Shown here: one piece after another, positions 8,941 to 17,443 of the stretch
How positions within the stretch are numbered: position 1 is the first letter of the stretch
Layout: each line of letters starts with the position of its first letter
Assembly: GCF_001431485.1 (NCBI RefSeq)
Contig: NZ_LDJM01000009.1
Coordinates: forward strand, 1-48,924
Direction: 5' to 3'
DNA length: 48,924 nt
Source of the DNA: Stenotrophomonas ginsengisoli
GTDB lineage: Bacteria; Pseudomonadota; Gammaproteobacteria; Xanthomonadales; Xanthomonadaceae
Notes under the pieces: generated by a model
Database searches by the model: none
Told to the model about the DNA's origin: nothing
What the model saw: the letters and a program-made list of their open reading frames with translations, nothing else
Position numbers and translations under genes: made by a program

Positions 8941-9357
8941 TCAGTCCTGCCGGCGTTGCCCGTTGTTGTCCGCCGCGCGGTCATCGGCTGTGGCCGGCGC
9001 GTCTACGCGGCGTGCGCGCAGGCGCTTGTCGATCTGTGCCCAGACCAGCATGCCCAGCCCGCCCAGCAGTATCGGGATGGCCAGCACGATGCCGGGGAAG
9101 CCGTACAGCACGGCGGCCGGCCACGACCATCCCCACTGCTGGCGGGCGTGGAACATGGCGCCGACACACTGGGCCAGGTCGGGGCTGAGCTTGTACAGCC
9201 AGGGCAGCAGCAGGCTGCCGCCGGCACCGACCGAGCTCTCCAGCTCCTTGCCCAGGGCCATACGGCTGCTGCCGGTGTACAGCTCCATGGCAAGCAACAG
9301 CCCGGCCAGCAGCAGGGCCATCAGCAGGTAAAGCGGCAGCTTGCGCAGGGAGGGCAT
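8941..9357 (-). CDS. Small membrane protein of unknown function
   Basis: About 138 residues from ATG 9357 (MPSLRKLPLYLLMALLLAG...). Two hydrophobic segments are clear: residues 6-26 and a C-terminal one (AVLYGFPGIVLAIPILLGGLGMLVWAQI), followed by a basic, polar cytoplasmic tail. Between them lies a small loop (ELYTGSSRMALGKELESSVGAGGS, ending in PWLYKLSPDLAQCVG). No Shine-Dalgarno is obvious. Upstream, at 9375-9398, the octamer GCACAGGT is tandemly repeated. The family is not recognised. Its 3' end faces the ADH gene. Confidence 0.6.
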   Translation of the reverse strand: MPSLRKLPLYLLMALLLAGLLLAMELYTGSSRMALGKELESSVGAGGSLLLPWLYKLSPDLAQCVGAMFHARQQWGWSWPAAVLYGFPGIVLAIPILLGGLGMLVWAQIDKRLRARRVDAPATADDRAADNNGQRRQD

Positions 9358-9513
9358 CGGGCGTGGTCGCAGGGGCACAGGTGCACAGGTGCACAGGATC
9401 AAAGCGTAATGCTTGACGTCATTGTTGGCGATGCGTGCCCACAGCGGCAGCTGCTTGATTGAGCCAGGCGTGATGCCCGCGCCGTTGGCTGGGCCGGGCC
9501 TTCGCAGGGCAGG

Positions 9514-9810
9514 TCAGTTGCGCGCGGGCCTGCGCCACATGCCGCAAGCCAGGCTGCCGATGCCCATGCCAAGCAGTGCGCCGCAGATGTAGCCCTGCGC
9601 CAGGCCCTGGCCGGTGTAATGGGCAACGGCGATGCCGATGGTGCCGCTGATCACTGACAAAATCGCCAAGCCGCGCTTTTTCTGGTGCAGTGCCCGGGCT
9701 TGTTCGCGTTGTTGCTCGCGCTTGGTCCGGGCAGCGTCCATTTCCGCCGTGCGCGGAGCCAGCAAGGCATCCACGATGGCTGCGGCCTGCTGTTTGTTGA
9801 TACTGCTCAT
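9514..9810 (-). CDS. Small membrane protein with coiled-coil N-terminus
   Basis: About 98 residues from ATG 9810. Residues 1-45 are charged and helical (INKQQAAAIVDALLAP..., REQQREQARALHQKKRG) and look coiled-coil. Two membrane segments follow (LAILSVISGTIGIAVAHY and GYICGALLGMGIGSLACGMW). The open frame extends upstream to 9966, but that part is cysteine-rich, unlike a protein, and overlaps the leuA terminator. Function unknown. Confidence 0.55.
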   Translation of the reverse strand: MSSINKQQAAAIVDALLAPRTAEMDAARTKREQQREQARALHQKKRGLAILSVISGTIGIAVAHYTGQGLAQGYICGALLGMGIGSLACGMWRRPARN

Positions 9811-9952
9811 GTTCTCGGGCACTCCGATCAGACAAGCGCAGAGATTGACCGATGCCTCTTCCATGGGCAACAGCGCTGCTGTGCAGTCGGCCACAAGTGT
9901 GGCCAACAGCAAGTGGGGAATCTGCCGCCAGCGAGCACATCGACCACAAACA

Positions 9953-9979
9953 CACAGGCCGGGCATTGCCCGGCCTGTG
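9953..9979 (-). terminator. Intrinsic terminator of the ilv-leu operon
   Basis: CACAGGCCGGGC (9953-9964) and GCCCGGCCTGTG (9968-9979) form a perfect 12-bp stem with a 3-nt loop, 22 nt after the leuA stop. On the minus strand a T-rich tract (TGTTTG) follows. Confidence 0.75.
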
Positions 9980-10001
9980 GATGGAGTCAGCGCATGGACG
10001 A

Positions 10002-11540
10002 TCAGGCGCTGGCGGTGGCGGCCTGTTTGTCGGCCTGCTGCTGGCGCAGCAGGCGGTTGGCCACGTCCAGCCAGGCCAAGGCGCTGGCTTCGATCACGTC
10101 ACGGCTGGTGCCAGTGCCCTCATAGGCCTGGCCTTCATGGCGCACGCTCAGGTTGGCCTCGCCCCGCGCATCGGCGCCGATGCCCACGCTGTGCACGTGG
10201 TAGCTGTCCAGCTGCAGCACCACGCCGGTGGCGGCGGCCAGGGCCGAGAACAGGGCGTCGACCGGGCCGTCGCCGGTGGCGGTCTCGCTGACGCGGTGGC
10301 CTTCCGGGTCGGACAGTTCGATCAGCGCATTGGCCTTCTGACCGACATCGGAGATGGTCATCGAGGACAGACGGTAGCCGTTGTGGGCGGTACCCCCCTG
10401 CATCATCGACTGCAGGTCGATGTCAGTGACCACGCGCTGCTCCTCGCACAGGGTCTTGAACTGCTCGAACACCAGGGCCAGTTCTTCCTCCTCCAGCCAG
10501 TAACCCAGTGCACGCAGGCGGGCATCGACCGCGGCGCGGCCGCTGTGGCGGCCCAGCACCATCTGCGAGGACTCCCAGCCCACATCTTCCGGGCGCATGA
10601 TTTCGTAGGTGTTGCGGTTGCGCAGCATGCCGTGCTGGTGGATGCCCGACTCATGGGCAAACGCATTGGCACCGACAATGGCCTTGTTGCGCTGGACCGG
10701 CATGCCGACCAGGCGCTGCAGCAGCTGCGAGGTGGCCACGATGCGGCGGGTGTCGATACCGGTGTCCAGGTCGTAGAAGGCGTTGCGCACCTTCAGCGCC
10801 ATCACGATTTCTTCGATGGCGCAGTTGCCGGCGCGCTCGCCGATACCGTTGATCGAGCCTTCCACCTGGCGTGCACCGCCTTCGATGGCGGCCAACGAGT
10901 TGGCCACGGCCAGGCCCAGGTCGTTGTGGCAGTGGGCCGAGAAGATCACCTTGTCCGCGCCGGCCGCATTGGCGATGACGTGGCTGAACATGTGGCGGAT
11001 TTCTTCCGGGGTGGTAAAGCCCACGGTATCGGGCAGGTTGATCGTGGTGGCACCGGCGGCGATGGCCACCTGGGTCACTTCGGTCAGGAAGTCCAGCTCG
11101 GTACGGGTGGCGTCCTCGGCCGAGAACTCGATGTCATCGATGTAGCCGCGGGCCAGGCTGACATGCTTGTGCACCGATTCCAGGATCTGCTCCTTGCTCA
11201 TGCGCAGCTTGTGCTCACGGTGCAGCGGGCTGGTGGACAGGAACACGTGCAGGCGCGGGCGGGCAGCCGCTTCCAGGGCCTTGACCGAGGTCTGGATGTC
11301 GCCGGGCAGGCAGCGCGACAGGGTGGCCAGCACGGGGGTCTTCAGTTCGGCGCCGATCAGGCTCAGGGCCTCACGGTCGGATTGGGAGCTGGCGGCAAAG
11401 CCGGTCTCGATGATGTCCACGCCCAGTTCGGTCAGGGCGCGTGCCATCACCAGCTTCTGTTGCGGGCTCATGCTGCAGCCGGGGGATTGCTCGCCGTCGC
11501 GCAGGGTGGTGTCAAAAATTCGAATTCGGTCGGTGGTCAC
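10002..11540 (-). CDS. leuA: 2-isopropylmalate synthase
   Basis: A 512-residue enzyme of the first committed step of leucine synthesis: 2-ketoisovalerate plus acetyl-CoA to 2-isopropylmalate. [12 protein letters not shown] near the N-terminus, the metal-binding [26 protein letters not shown] and GIHQHG are all present, as is the C-terminal LeuA regulatory domain (about 370-510) that binds leucine. The start is a GTG at 11540 (GTG-ACC-ACC-GAC) with AGGAG eight bases upstream. It overlaps the ilvA stop by 4 nt (GTGA), so translation is probably coupled. The open frame runs further upstream inside ilvA but is low-complexity. Last gene of the operon. Confidence 0.96.
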   Translation of the reverse strand: MTTDRIRIFDTTLRDGEQSPGCSMSPQQKLVMARALTELGVDIIETGFAASSQSDREALSLIGAELKTPVLATLSRCLPGDIQTSVKALEAAARPRLHVFLSTSPLHREHKLRMSKEQILESVHKHVSLARGYIDDIEFSAEDATRTELDFLTEVTQVAIAAGATTINLPDTVGFTTPEEIRHMFSHVIANAAGADKVIFSAHCHNDLGLAVANSLAAIEGGARQVEGSINGIGERAGNCAIEEIVMALKVRNAFYDLDTGIDTRRIVATSQLLQRLVGMPVQRNKAIVGANAFAHESGIHQHGMLRNRNTYEIMRPEDVGWESSQMVLGRHSGRAAVDARLRALGYWLEEEELALVFEQFKTLCEEQRVVTDIDLQSMMQGGTAHNGYRLSSMTISDVGQKANALIELSDPEGHRVSETATGDGPVDALFSALAAATGVVLQLDSYHVHSVGIGADARGEANLSVRHEGQAYEGTGTSRDVIEASALAWLDVANRLLRQQQADKQAATASA

Positions 11541-12625
11541 CTGGGTGTCTCCTCGACGGCGGTGGCAATAAGGGAAGTATGCGGAAAATTGGGGGCGATG
11601 GCGCGGCCGGTTTGGCCGCTGCGTAGTCGGTCCGGGGTGCGTCGGCGCGGTTTGCGCGGCGGCCGCGGGCGGATTTCGGAGAGCAGGCCGGCCAGCACGC
11701 TGGCATCGATGTTGCCGCCGGATACGACCGCGCATTTGCGCTTGCCGGCGACGCGACGGCCGGCGGCCAGGGCCAGGGCACCGGCGCCTTCGGCGATCAG
11801 GTGTTCTTCCAGGGCCAGGCGCACCAGGGTCTCGCGCAGCTCGGCCTCGCGCACGATGACCACGTCATCGAGCAGGGCCGCGCACAGGCGGCGGGTGATG
11901 AAGCCGGGAATCTTGACCTTGACCCCGTCGGCCAGGGTCGGCACCGGGTCGATGGCACGGTTGTCGCCGGCAATGGCCCGGGCCATCGAGTCCACGCCTT
12001 CGACCTGGGCGCCGACAATGCGCACGCCCTGCGACTTCAGCGCCAGGGCAACGCCGGAAGCCAGGCCGCCACCGCCGATCGGCACGATCACCACGTCCGG
12101 TGCATGCGGGGCCAGTTCCAGGCCCAGGGTGCCCTGGCCGGCGATGACATCCACATCATCGAAGGCGGACAGGAAGCGGTAACCGTTTTCCTGGGCCAGG
12201 GTCAGGGCGAAGGCATAGGCCTCGTCGTAGCTGTTGCCGTGCAGGCGTACGGTGCCGCCCCAGTGCTTGACCCCGGCAACCTTGGTGGCCGGGGCTGCGG
12301 TGGGCATCACCGCGATGGCGGTCACGCCCAGGCGCCAGGCCGCCCAGGCCAGACCCTGGGCATGGTTGCCGGCCGAGGCACAGACCACCGGGCGGTCATC
12401 ACCACGCTCCAGCCCGGCCAGCAGCGCATTGAGCGCGCCACGTACCTTGTAGGAGCCGGTGCGCTGCAGGTTTTCCAGCTTCAGCCACACGCCGAAACGC
12501 TCGGCATGGTGCAGCGGGGTATCGGGCAGGTAACGGCGCAGGCGTGCCTTTGCTGCCAGTACATCGGCCACGCTGATGTGTGCCTGGCCTACCTCCGGCT
12601 CCAGCGGGGCGGTCTGCTCACGCAT
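11537..12625 (-). CDS. ilvA: Threonine dehydratase, short form lacking the C-terminal regulatory domain
   Basis: About 362 residues. It deaminates threonine to 2-ketobutyrate, which feeds isoleucine synthesis. The PLP-binding Lys is in [13 protein letters not shown], with [15 protein letters not shown] and the phosphate-binding [11 protein letters not shown] loop. After the catalytic domain (about residue 320) only a basic, Arg/Pro-rich tail remains. The two ACT-like isoleucine-sensing domains of biosynthetic IlvA (about 510 residues) are absent, so the enzyme resembles TdcB in size. ATG 12625 is preferred; an ATG at 12646 is in frame. It lies between ilvM (90-nt gap) and leuA (4-nt overlap), which supports a biosynthetic role. 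Confidence 0.93.
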   Translation of the reverse strand: MREQTAPLEPEVGQAHISVADVLAAKARLRRYLPDTPLHHAERFGVWLKLENLQRTGSYKVRGALNALLAGLERGDDRPVVCASAGNHAQGLAWAAWRLGVTAIAVMPTAAPATKVAGVKHWGGTVRLHGNSYDEAYAFALTLAQENGYRFLSAFDDVDVIAGQGTLGLELAPHAPDVVIVPIGGGGLASGVALALKSQGVRIVGAQVEGVDSMARAIAGDNRAIDPVPTLADGVKVKIPGFITRRLCAALLDDVVIVREAELRETLVRLALEEHLIAEGAGALALAAGRRVAGKRKCAVVSGGNIDASVLAGLLSEIRPRPPRKPRRRTPDRLRSGQTGRAIAPNFPHTSLIATAVEETPR

Positions 12626-12715
12626 GACGCGGCCGGTTCTGCGCACAGCGGCGAAGAAGACACCCCCGGCGCCGGGCCCGGCGCTGGCCGGTGGCAGCAG
12701 GGGCGTGGACGGTAT

Positions 12716-12964
12716 TCATGCGGCGCACTCTGCAGCCAGCGGGCTGACGTTGACGGCCAGGCAGTCGTAGATCTTGCCCAGCTGCAGGGCCAGGGTGTGG
12801 CCCGGGCGCTGCCCGCTCACCTCCATCTGCAGCTGCCAGCTGCCATCGGCCTGGCGCTGGGCCTGGACGCTGCTGGCGGTGAAGCCGCGGCGTTCGATCA
12901 TGCCCAGCACACGCACCAGCGCGCCTTCGGCGGCGCTGATCTGCAGGTCAAGCCGGAATTGCAT
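12716..12964 (-). CDS. ilvM: Acetolactate synthase small subunit, IlvM type
   Basis: An 82-residue protein with an ACT-like fold: MQFRLDLQISAAEGALVRVLGMIERRGFTASSV is the diagnostic beta-alpha start, followed by LQLGKIYDCLAV near the end. It is the regulatory partner of IlvG. The ATG at 12964 lies 17 nt inside the 3' end of ilvG, so the two subunits are probably translated together. The gene is hidden inside a longer open frame that begins within ilvG. Confidence 0.9.
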   Translation of the reverse strand: MQFRLDLQISAAEGALVRVLGMIERRGFTASSVQAQRQADGSWQLQMEVSGQRPGHTLALQLGKIYDCLAVNVSPLAAECAA

Positions 12965-14669
12965 TGGGGGTCTCCTGGGCACGGTGGGCCGGGTTGGAAT
13001 CGAGCATGTTGGAGTTGGCGTTGTTGGGCGGGACCAACGGCCAGACATTGGCGCGGGCGTCGATGGCCACGTGCAGCAGGGCCGGGCCATCGCTGGCCAG
13101 CAGCTCGGCCAGGGCCTGTTCGACCTGGCCACGGTCATCGATGCGGCTGGCACGGATGCCGAACACCTGGGCCAGGGCGGCAAAGTCCGGGTTGTCGGAC
13201 AGGTCGATCTCGCTGTAGCGCTCGGCATGGAACAGCTCCTGCCACTGGCGCACCATCCCCAGGCAGGCGTTGTCGAGCAGGATGATCTTCACCGGCAGGC
13301 GGCAGCGGGCGATGGTGGCCAGCTCCTGCACGTTCATCATGAAGCCGCCATCGCCGTTGACCAGGATCACGGTGCGGTCCGGGCAGGCGAACTGCGCGCC
13401 CATCGCCGCCGGCAGGCCGAAGCCCATGGTGCCCAGGGCACCGGAGGTCAGGTGGTTGGACGGGTGGTTGAAGCGGCAGTGCTGGGCCACCCACATCTGG
13501 TGCTGGCCCACGTCGCAGGCAATCACCGCATCGGCCGGGGCCAGTTCGCTCAGGCGCTTGAGCAGGGACGGCGCATAGATGCTGTTGCCCGGGGCGTCGT
13601 AGCGGGCCGGGAAGCGCTCGCGGTTGCCGATGCAGCGTGCCCGCCAGGGCGCGCAGTCACTGCGCGCGGCGCCCAGGGCGGCGATGGCATCGGCCACGTT
13701 GCCGGGCACCGCGATGTCGGCGCTGCGCAGCTTGGAAATCTCGTAGGCATCGGCGTCGATGTGGATGACGCGGGCAAACGGGGCGAACTCGGTCAGCTTG
13801 CCGGTGGCGCGGTCATCGAAGCGGGCACCGACCACGATCAGCAGGTCCGACTCCTGCACCGCCATGTTGGCCGCGCGGGTGCCGTGCATGCCGAGCATGC
13901 CCAGGTAGTGGGGGTCATTGGCCGGCAGCGAGCCCAGCCCGCGCAGGGTCAGCACGGTGGGGATGCCGGTGTCGGCCACCAGCTGGCGGAAGCCATCCAC
14001 CGCGCCGGCCAGGGCAATGCCGCCACCGCCGTAGATCACCGGCTTCTCGGCCGTGGCAATGGCGGCCAGGGCCCGCTCGATGTCGCTGGCCTGCGGCGCC
14101 GGGATGGCCGGCACCGCCGCCGGCACATGCGCGGGCAGGTGGCTGGCATCGGCCAGCTGCACGTTCTTGGGCATGTCGATCAGCACCGGGCCCGGACGGC
14201 CTTCGCGCGCAATGCGGAAGGCCGCCGCGACCACGGCCGGCAGCTCATCGACACTGCGCACCAGCCAGGAATGCTTGACGATGGGCAGGGTCATGCCGAA
14301 CACGTCCAGCTCCTGGAAGGCATCGGTGCCCAGCAGGGTGGTGGGCACCTGGCCGGTGATGCACACCATCGGCACCGAATCGAGCATCGCATCGGCAATG
14401 CCGGTGACCAGGTTGGAGGCCCCCGGCCCGGAGGTGGCCACACACACACCCACTCGCCCACTGGCACGCGCATAACCATTGGCTGCCAGGGCAGCGCCTT
14501 GCTCGTGACGTACCAGGATGTGCTTGAGCGATGAATCCACCAGGGCGTCATAGAAGGGCATGATCGTGCCGCCCGGGTAACCGAACAGCGTATCCACGCC
14601 TTCGGCTTCCAGTGCCTGGGTCAACCAGCGGGCGCCATTGCGCGGCGTGCTTGGTGCTTGGATGTTCAT
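12948..14669 (-). CDS. ilvG: Acetolactate synthase large subunit
   Basis: A 573-residue thiamine-diphosphate enzyme that joins two pyruvates to acetolactate, or pyruvate and 2-ketobutyrate to acetohydroxybutyrate. It shows the N-terminal PYR domain (YPGGTIMPFYDAL, catalytic Glu in RHEQGAALAA), the FAD/middle domain (ILTLRGLG-like, GMLGMHGTRAAN, GARFDDRATGKL) and the ThDP motif GDGGFMMNVQELATIARCRLP. The C-terminal 30 residues are Asn/Pro-rich and overlap ilvM. It follows ilvC by 39 nt. Confidence 0.96.
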   Translation of the reverse strand: MNIQAPSTPRNGARWLTQALEAEGVDTLFGYPGGTIMPFYDALVDSSLKHILVRHEQGAALAANGYARASGRVGVCVATSGPGASNLVTGIADAMLDSVPMVCITGQVPTTLLGTDAFQELDVFGMTLPIVKHSWLVRSVDELPAVVAAAFRIAREGRPGPVLIDMPKNVQLADASHLPAHVPAAVPAIPAPQASDIERALAAIATAEKPVIYGGGGIALAGAVDGFRQLVADTGIPTVLTLRGLGSLPANDPHYLGMLGMHGTRAANMAVQESDLLIVVGARFDDRATGKLTEFAPFARVIHIDADAYEISKLRSADIAVPGNVADAIAALGAARSDCAPWRARCIGNRERFPARYDAPGNSIYAPSLLKRLSELAPADAVIACDVGQHQMWVAQHCRFNHPSNHLTSGALGTMGFGLPAAMGAQFACPDRTVILVNGDGGFMMNVQELATIARCRLPVKIILLDNACLGMVRQWQELFHAERYSEIDLSDNPDFAALAQVFGIRASRIDDRGQVEQALAELLASDGPALLHVAIDARANVWPLVPPNNANSNMLDSNPAHRAQETPNAIPA

Positions 14670-14708
14670 GTGTGACCTTTGCCTGTAGCGGGTGGGGGCC
14701 GCGTGCGA

Positions 14709-15683
14709 TTACGCGTTTTCTGCTTGCAGCCAGACCATCTTGGCGCGCAGCTGCTGGCCGACCTTCTCGATCGGGTGGTCCTTGTCGGCCTGCTGGAACT
14801 TTTTGTAGTTGGGCAGGCCGGCGTCGTACTCGGCTTCCCAGTTCTTGGTGAAGGTGCCGTTCTGGATGTCGGTCAGCACATCCTTCATGCGTGCCTTGAC
14901 CGAGGCATCAATCACGCGCGGGCCGGAGACGAAGTCGCCGTACTGGGCGGTTTCGGAGATGAATTCCAGCATGCGGGTGACGCCACCTTCGTAGAAAAGG
15001 TCCACGATCAGCTTCAGCTCGTGCAGCACTTCGTAATAGGCGATTTCCGGCTGGTAACCCGCTTCGACCAGGGTTTCAAAACCGGCCTGGACCAGCTTGG
15101 AAGCACCACCGCACAGCACGGCCTGCTCGCCGAACAGGTCGGTTTCGGTTTCTTCCTTGAAGGTGGTCTTGATGATGTTGGCGCGGGCGCCGCCCAGGCC
15201 ACCGGCGTAGGTCAGGGCGAACTGCTCGGCGTTGCCGCTCTTGTCCTGGTGCACGGCATAGATGCACGGCACGCCGCGGCCGATTTCATACTCGCGACGC
15301 ACCAGCGCGCCCGGGCCCTTGGGCGCGACCAGCACCACGTCCAGGTCCTTGCGCGGGGTGATCATGCCGAAATGCACGTTCAGGCCATGGGCGAACAGCA
15401 GGCAGGCGCCCTGCTTCATGCTGCCGGCCAGCACATCGTTGTAGAGCTTCTTCTGCACCATGTCCGGGGTCAGCACGGCGACCAGGTCGGCGTCGGCCAC
15501 CGCTTCGGCCACCGGCTTGACGGTGAAGCCATCGGCCTGGGCCTTGGATTCGGTCGGGCCACCCGGGCGCAGGCCAACGGTGACATCAAAGCCGGAGTCA
15601 CGCAGGTTCATTGCGTGGGCGCGGCCCTGGCTGCCGTAACCGACAACGGCGATCTTGATCTGGGGCTTGTCGTTGCTGCTCAT
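14709..15683 (-). CDS. ilvC: Ketol-acid reductoisomerase
   Basis: A 324-residue class I enzyme converting acetolactate to 2,3-dihydroxyisovalerate with NAD(P)H and Mg2+. The dinucleotide site is [21 protein letters not shown]. Metal-binding acidic residues are in [16 protein letters not shown] and [16 protein letters not shown] 15683 is preceded by AAGGA. First structural gene of the operon, about 180 nt downstream of the attenuator hairpin. Confidence 0.96.
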   Translation of the reverse strand: MSSNDKPQIKIAVVGYGSQGRAHAMNLRDSGFDVTVGLRPGGPTESKAQADGFTVKPVAEAVADADLVAVLTPDMVQKKLYNDVLAGSMKQGACLLFAHGLNVHFGMITPRKDLDVVLVAPKGPGALVRREYEIGRGVPCIYAVHQDKSGNAEQFALTYAGGLGGARANIIKTTFKEETETDLFGEQAVLCGGASKLVQAGFETLVEAGYQPEIAYYEVLHELKLIVDLFYEGGVTRMLEFISETAQYGDFVSGPRVIDASVKARMKDVLTDIQNGTFTKNWEAEYDAGLPNYKKFQQADKDHPIEKVGQQLRAKMVWLQAENA

Positions 15684-15863
15684 GGTGCGTTGGTCCTTGG
15701 TGAAGTCAAAAAAACAGCCGTGGCGCAGGTCACGCAACGGCTGGATCGAAAGCGCACACACACGTGCCACAGGCTGCACGGCTGGCTTGCGGCGAGCAGG
15801 GCTGGCGTTTGGGTTGTGGGTGTTTGCTGGTCATGGTTTCAACTGAAAGAAAGGCTGGAAATG

Positions 15864-15943
15864 AAAAACCCCGCACCGGGAACGGTGCGGGGTTTTTGAC
15901 TTGATCCTGGCATTGCTGCTTACACGCCGGAGAGCCCCGCACC
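15864..15943 (-). promoter_or_regulatory. Transcription attenuator of the ilv operon (antiterminator/terminator switch)
   Basis: On the minus strand segment A, GGTGCGGGG (15943-15935), lies in the last codons of the leader peptide. Segment B, CCCCGCACC (within 15897-15884), can pair with A or with segment C, GGTGCGGGG (15877-15869). B:C extends to a perfect 14-bp stem with a GTTCCC loop and a U-run, an intrinsic terminator at 15897-15864. A:B would prevent it. A ribosome stalled on the Val/Leu/Ile codons leaves A free; one reaching the stop codon covers A. This is the classic amino-acid attenuation design. The hairpin could also end plus-strand transcripts. Confidence 0.8.
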
Positions 15944-16036
15944 TGTTGGTCGAGTAATGAGTAGAAGTACCAGTACGCCAGCGGCCTTGATCGGCGCTGT
16001 GGGCATGGTCGGCAGGGGCATGTGGCGTTGCAGCAT
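15920..16036 (-). CDS. ilvL: Leader peptide of the ilv operon (Val/Leu/Ile-rich)
   Basis: A short frame ending in TAA at 15922-15920. Three in-frame ATGs (16036, 16021, 16006) give 38, 33 or 28 residues. Its core reads GVLVLLLI, encoded by GTA CTG GTA CTT CTA CTC ATT, a run of regulatory codons for exactly the amino acids the operon makes. The last codons overlap antiterminator segment A. No good Shine-Dalgarno was found for any of the starts. TTGACA (16072-16067) lies upstream, but the -10 is poor. If the upstream ATG is used, the transcript could be leaderless. The frame is too short for routine gene callers. Confidence 0.75.
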   Translation of the reverse strand: MLQRHMPLPTMPTAPIKAAGVLVLLLITRPTGAGLSGV

Positions 16037-16066
16037 GGTTCGAGGGAAACACAGCCGTTTTGCCAC

Positions 16067-16072
16067 TGTCAA
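16067..16072 (-). promoter_or_regulatory. Possible -35 element of the ilv leader promoter
   Basis: TTGACA on the minus strand, about 30 nt before the first leader-peptide ATG. The hexamer 17 nt further on (TTTCCC) is a weak -10, so the start site is uncertain. From here to 16342 no other feature was found. Confidence 0.35.
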
Positions 16073-16342
16073 GCATCGCTGTGATCGGGATTGGGCGCAG
16101 TGGTTGCAGTCGCGGCAAGGCCTTGCTGCGGCTGCATGGTTGCAGCGGAAACCGTGACTTTGTTGTGGCTGAAACCATTGTCGCTACGGTACCTGCGCGG
16201 TTTCTGCGTGGTGCGGCTGTCTGGGCGTGGTGTTGCAGGCAGGTCGTGTCCTGCGGCAACGCAAGCGCGTTGTGATAGGTATGTGATGCCGATACCGGTT
16301 GTGTAGATAAGCCCCTCTGGTGGCATATCCGGGAACGCAGGC

Positions 16343-17164
16343 ATGAATATGCAGTACACAGGTGGGGCCATGTTGCATTCCGGCAGTCGCTTGCTGCCGA
16401 CCGGATCACACCCGCCTCCGCTGCAGTTGCTGGGGCCCTCGCTGTGCAACAGCTCCGAAGGGGAGGTACGGCTGATGTATCGCAAGGGCTGGGCGCTGCT
16501 GGCCTACCTGCTGTTGGAGCCGGGCCGCAACCACCAGCGCAGCGAACTGGCTGCCTTGCTCTGGCCCGGGTTGGCCCAGGCAGCCGGGTTGACCAACCTG
16601 CGTCAGGTGCTGTGTGACCTGCGCCGCAAACTGACGCAGGTGATCGGGCCCGGGCTGCTGCTGACCACACGGGAGTGGGTGCGCCTGGATCTGGACAGTT
16701 CCTGCCCGCTCAGTGACCTGCAGTGGATTGACCAACTGGCTCAGGGAGAATGTGCAGGTATCGATGCCACCGCCTCGATGCAATGGCTGCTGGAATGCGG
16801 CGAACTGCTGGAAGGCTGGGACATGGAGGTGGGCGATCAATTCTGCTTCTGGTTGGTCAGTACCCGTCAGTGGTGCCAGCAGCAATGGCGTCGTGCACTG
16901 GAGCGTCTGCGCCACAGCGCCCAGCAAGCCGGGAACTGGCGGCTGGCACTGGAATGCGTGCGTTGCCAGATCCAGGTCGATCCCTGGGATGAAACACTGC
17001 ACCGGCAACGTATGACGCTGTACACCGCAATGGGGCAGGCACAGCTGGCCCTGGCCAGTTACGGTGAGCTTGAAGATGTGCTGCAGCGGGAACTGGGGCT
17101 GTTGCCACAACGGGAAACGGCCGAGCTGGCAGGCTTGATCCGCCGTGCAGGGGAACTCGCCTGA
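16343..17164 (+). CDS. BTAD/SARP-like transcriptional regulator
   Basis: A 273-residue soluble protein. Residues about 30-115 form an OmpR-like winged helix (RKGWALLAYLLLEPGRNHQRSELAALLWPG, then TNLRQVLCDLRRKL and a wing strand). Residues about 130-268 match the bacterial transcriptional activator domain, a TPR-like helical fold (QQWRRALERLRHSAQQAGNWRLALECVRCQIQVDPWDETLHRQRMTLYTAMGQAQLALASYGELEDVLQRELGL, read in pieces). SARP-type regulators usually activate secondary-metabolite or virulence genes; here no such cluster is adjacent. The start is at ATG 16343 after GCAGGC; an ATG at 16370 is possible. It is divergent from the ilv operon. Confidence 0.85.
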   Translation: MNMQYTGGAMLHSGSRLLPTGSHPPPLQLLGPSLCNSSEGEVRLMYRKGWALLAYLLLEPGRNHQRSELAALLWPGLAQAAGLTNLRQVLCDLRRKLTQVIGPGLLLTTREWVRLDLDSSCPLSDLQWIDQLAQGECAGIDATASMQWLLECGELLEGWDMEVGDQFCFWLVSTRQWCQQQWRRALERLRHSAQQAGNWRLALECVRCQIQVDPWDETLHRQRMTLYTAMGQAQLALASYGELEDVLQRELGLLPQRETAELAGLIRRAGELA

Positions 17165-17198
17165 GCTGTATGGCCGACGGGGCAAGGGCAGGGATGCC

Positions 17199-17310
17199 AA
17201 AAAAAACGCGCCATGAGGGCGCGAATGGTGAAGCGGTATAAGAAGTATGCGTCGGCGAGAGAGAGGTGCCTGCTGTGACCGCAGGCACGTCGGCTGCGAT
17301 TAACAATCGT
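17199..17310 (-). ncRNA. Candidate small RNA with its own intrinsic terminator
   Basis: On the minus strand, CGCGCC-CTCAT-GGCGCG (17223-17207) is followed by eight Ts (17206-17199), a textbook terminator with no minus-strand gene to serve. Upstream on that strand lie a perfect 8-bp hairpin GTGCCTGC/GCAGGCAC (17288-17266), a small hairpin CGATT/AATCG near 17309-17297, and an unpaired CCTCTCTCTCG run that could pair with Shine-Dalgarno sequences. TTCACA with TAACGA 17 nt later is a weak promoter. The 5' end is a guess. Confidence 0.4.
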
Positions 17311-17443
17311 TAGGCTATCCTCACGCGGTTGTGAATCATTTGCTGTACATGCCGATGCTGTTTGCTGCCTCTGGCGCTTGCGCCGCTGCCCTGATCAGGG
17401 GCCTGCCCTGCGCACACCGGACCCCGGATGGCGGGGGCGGTCA

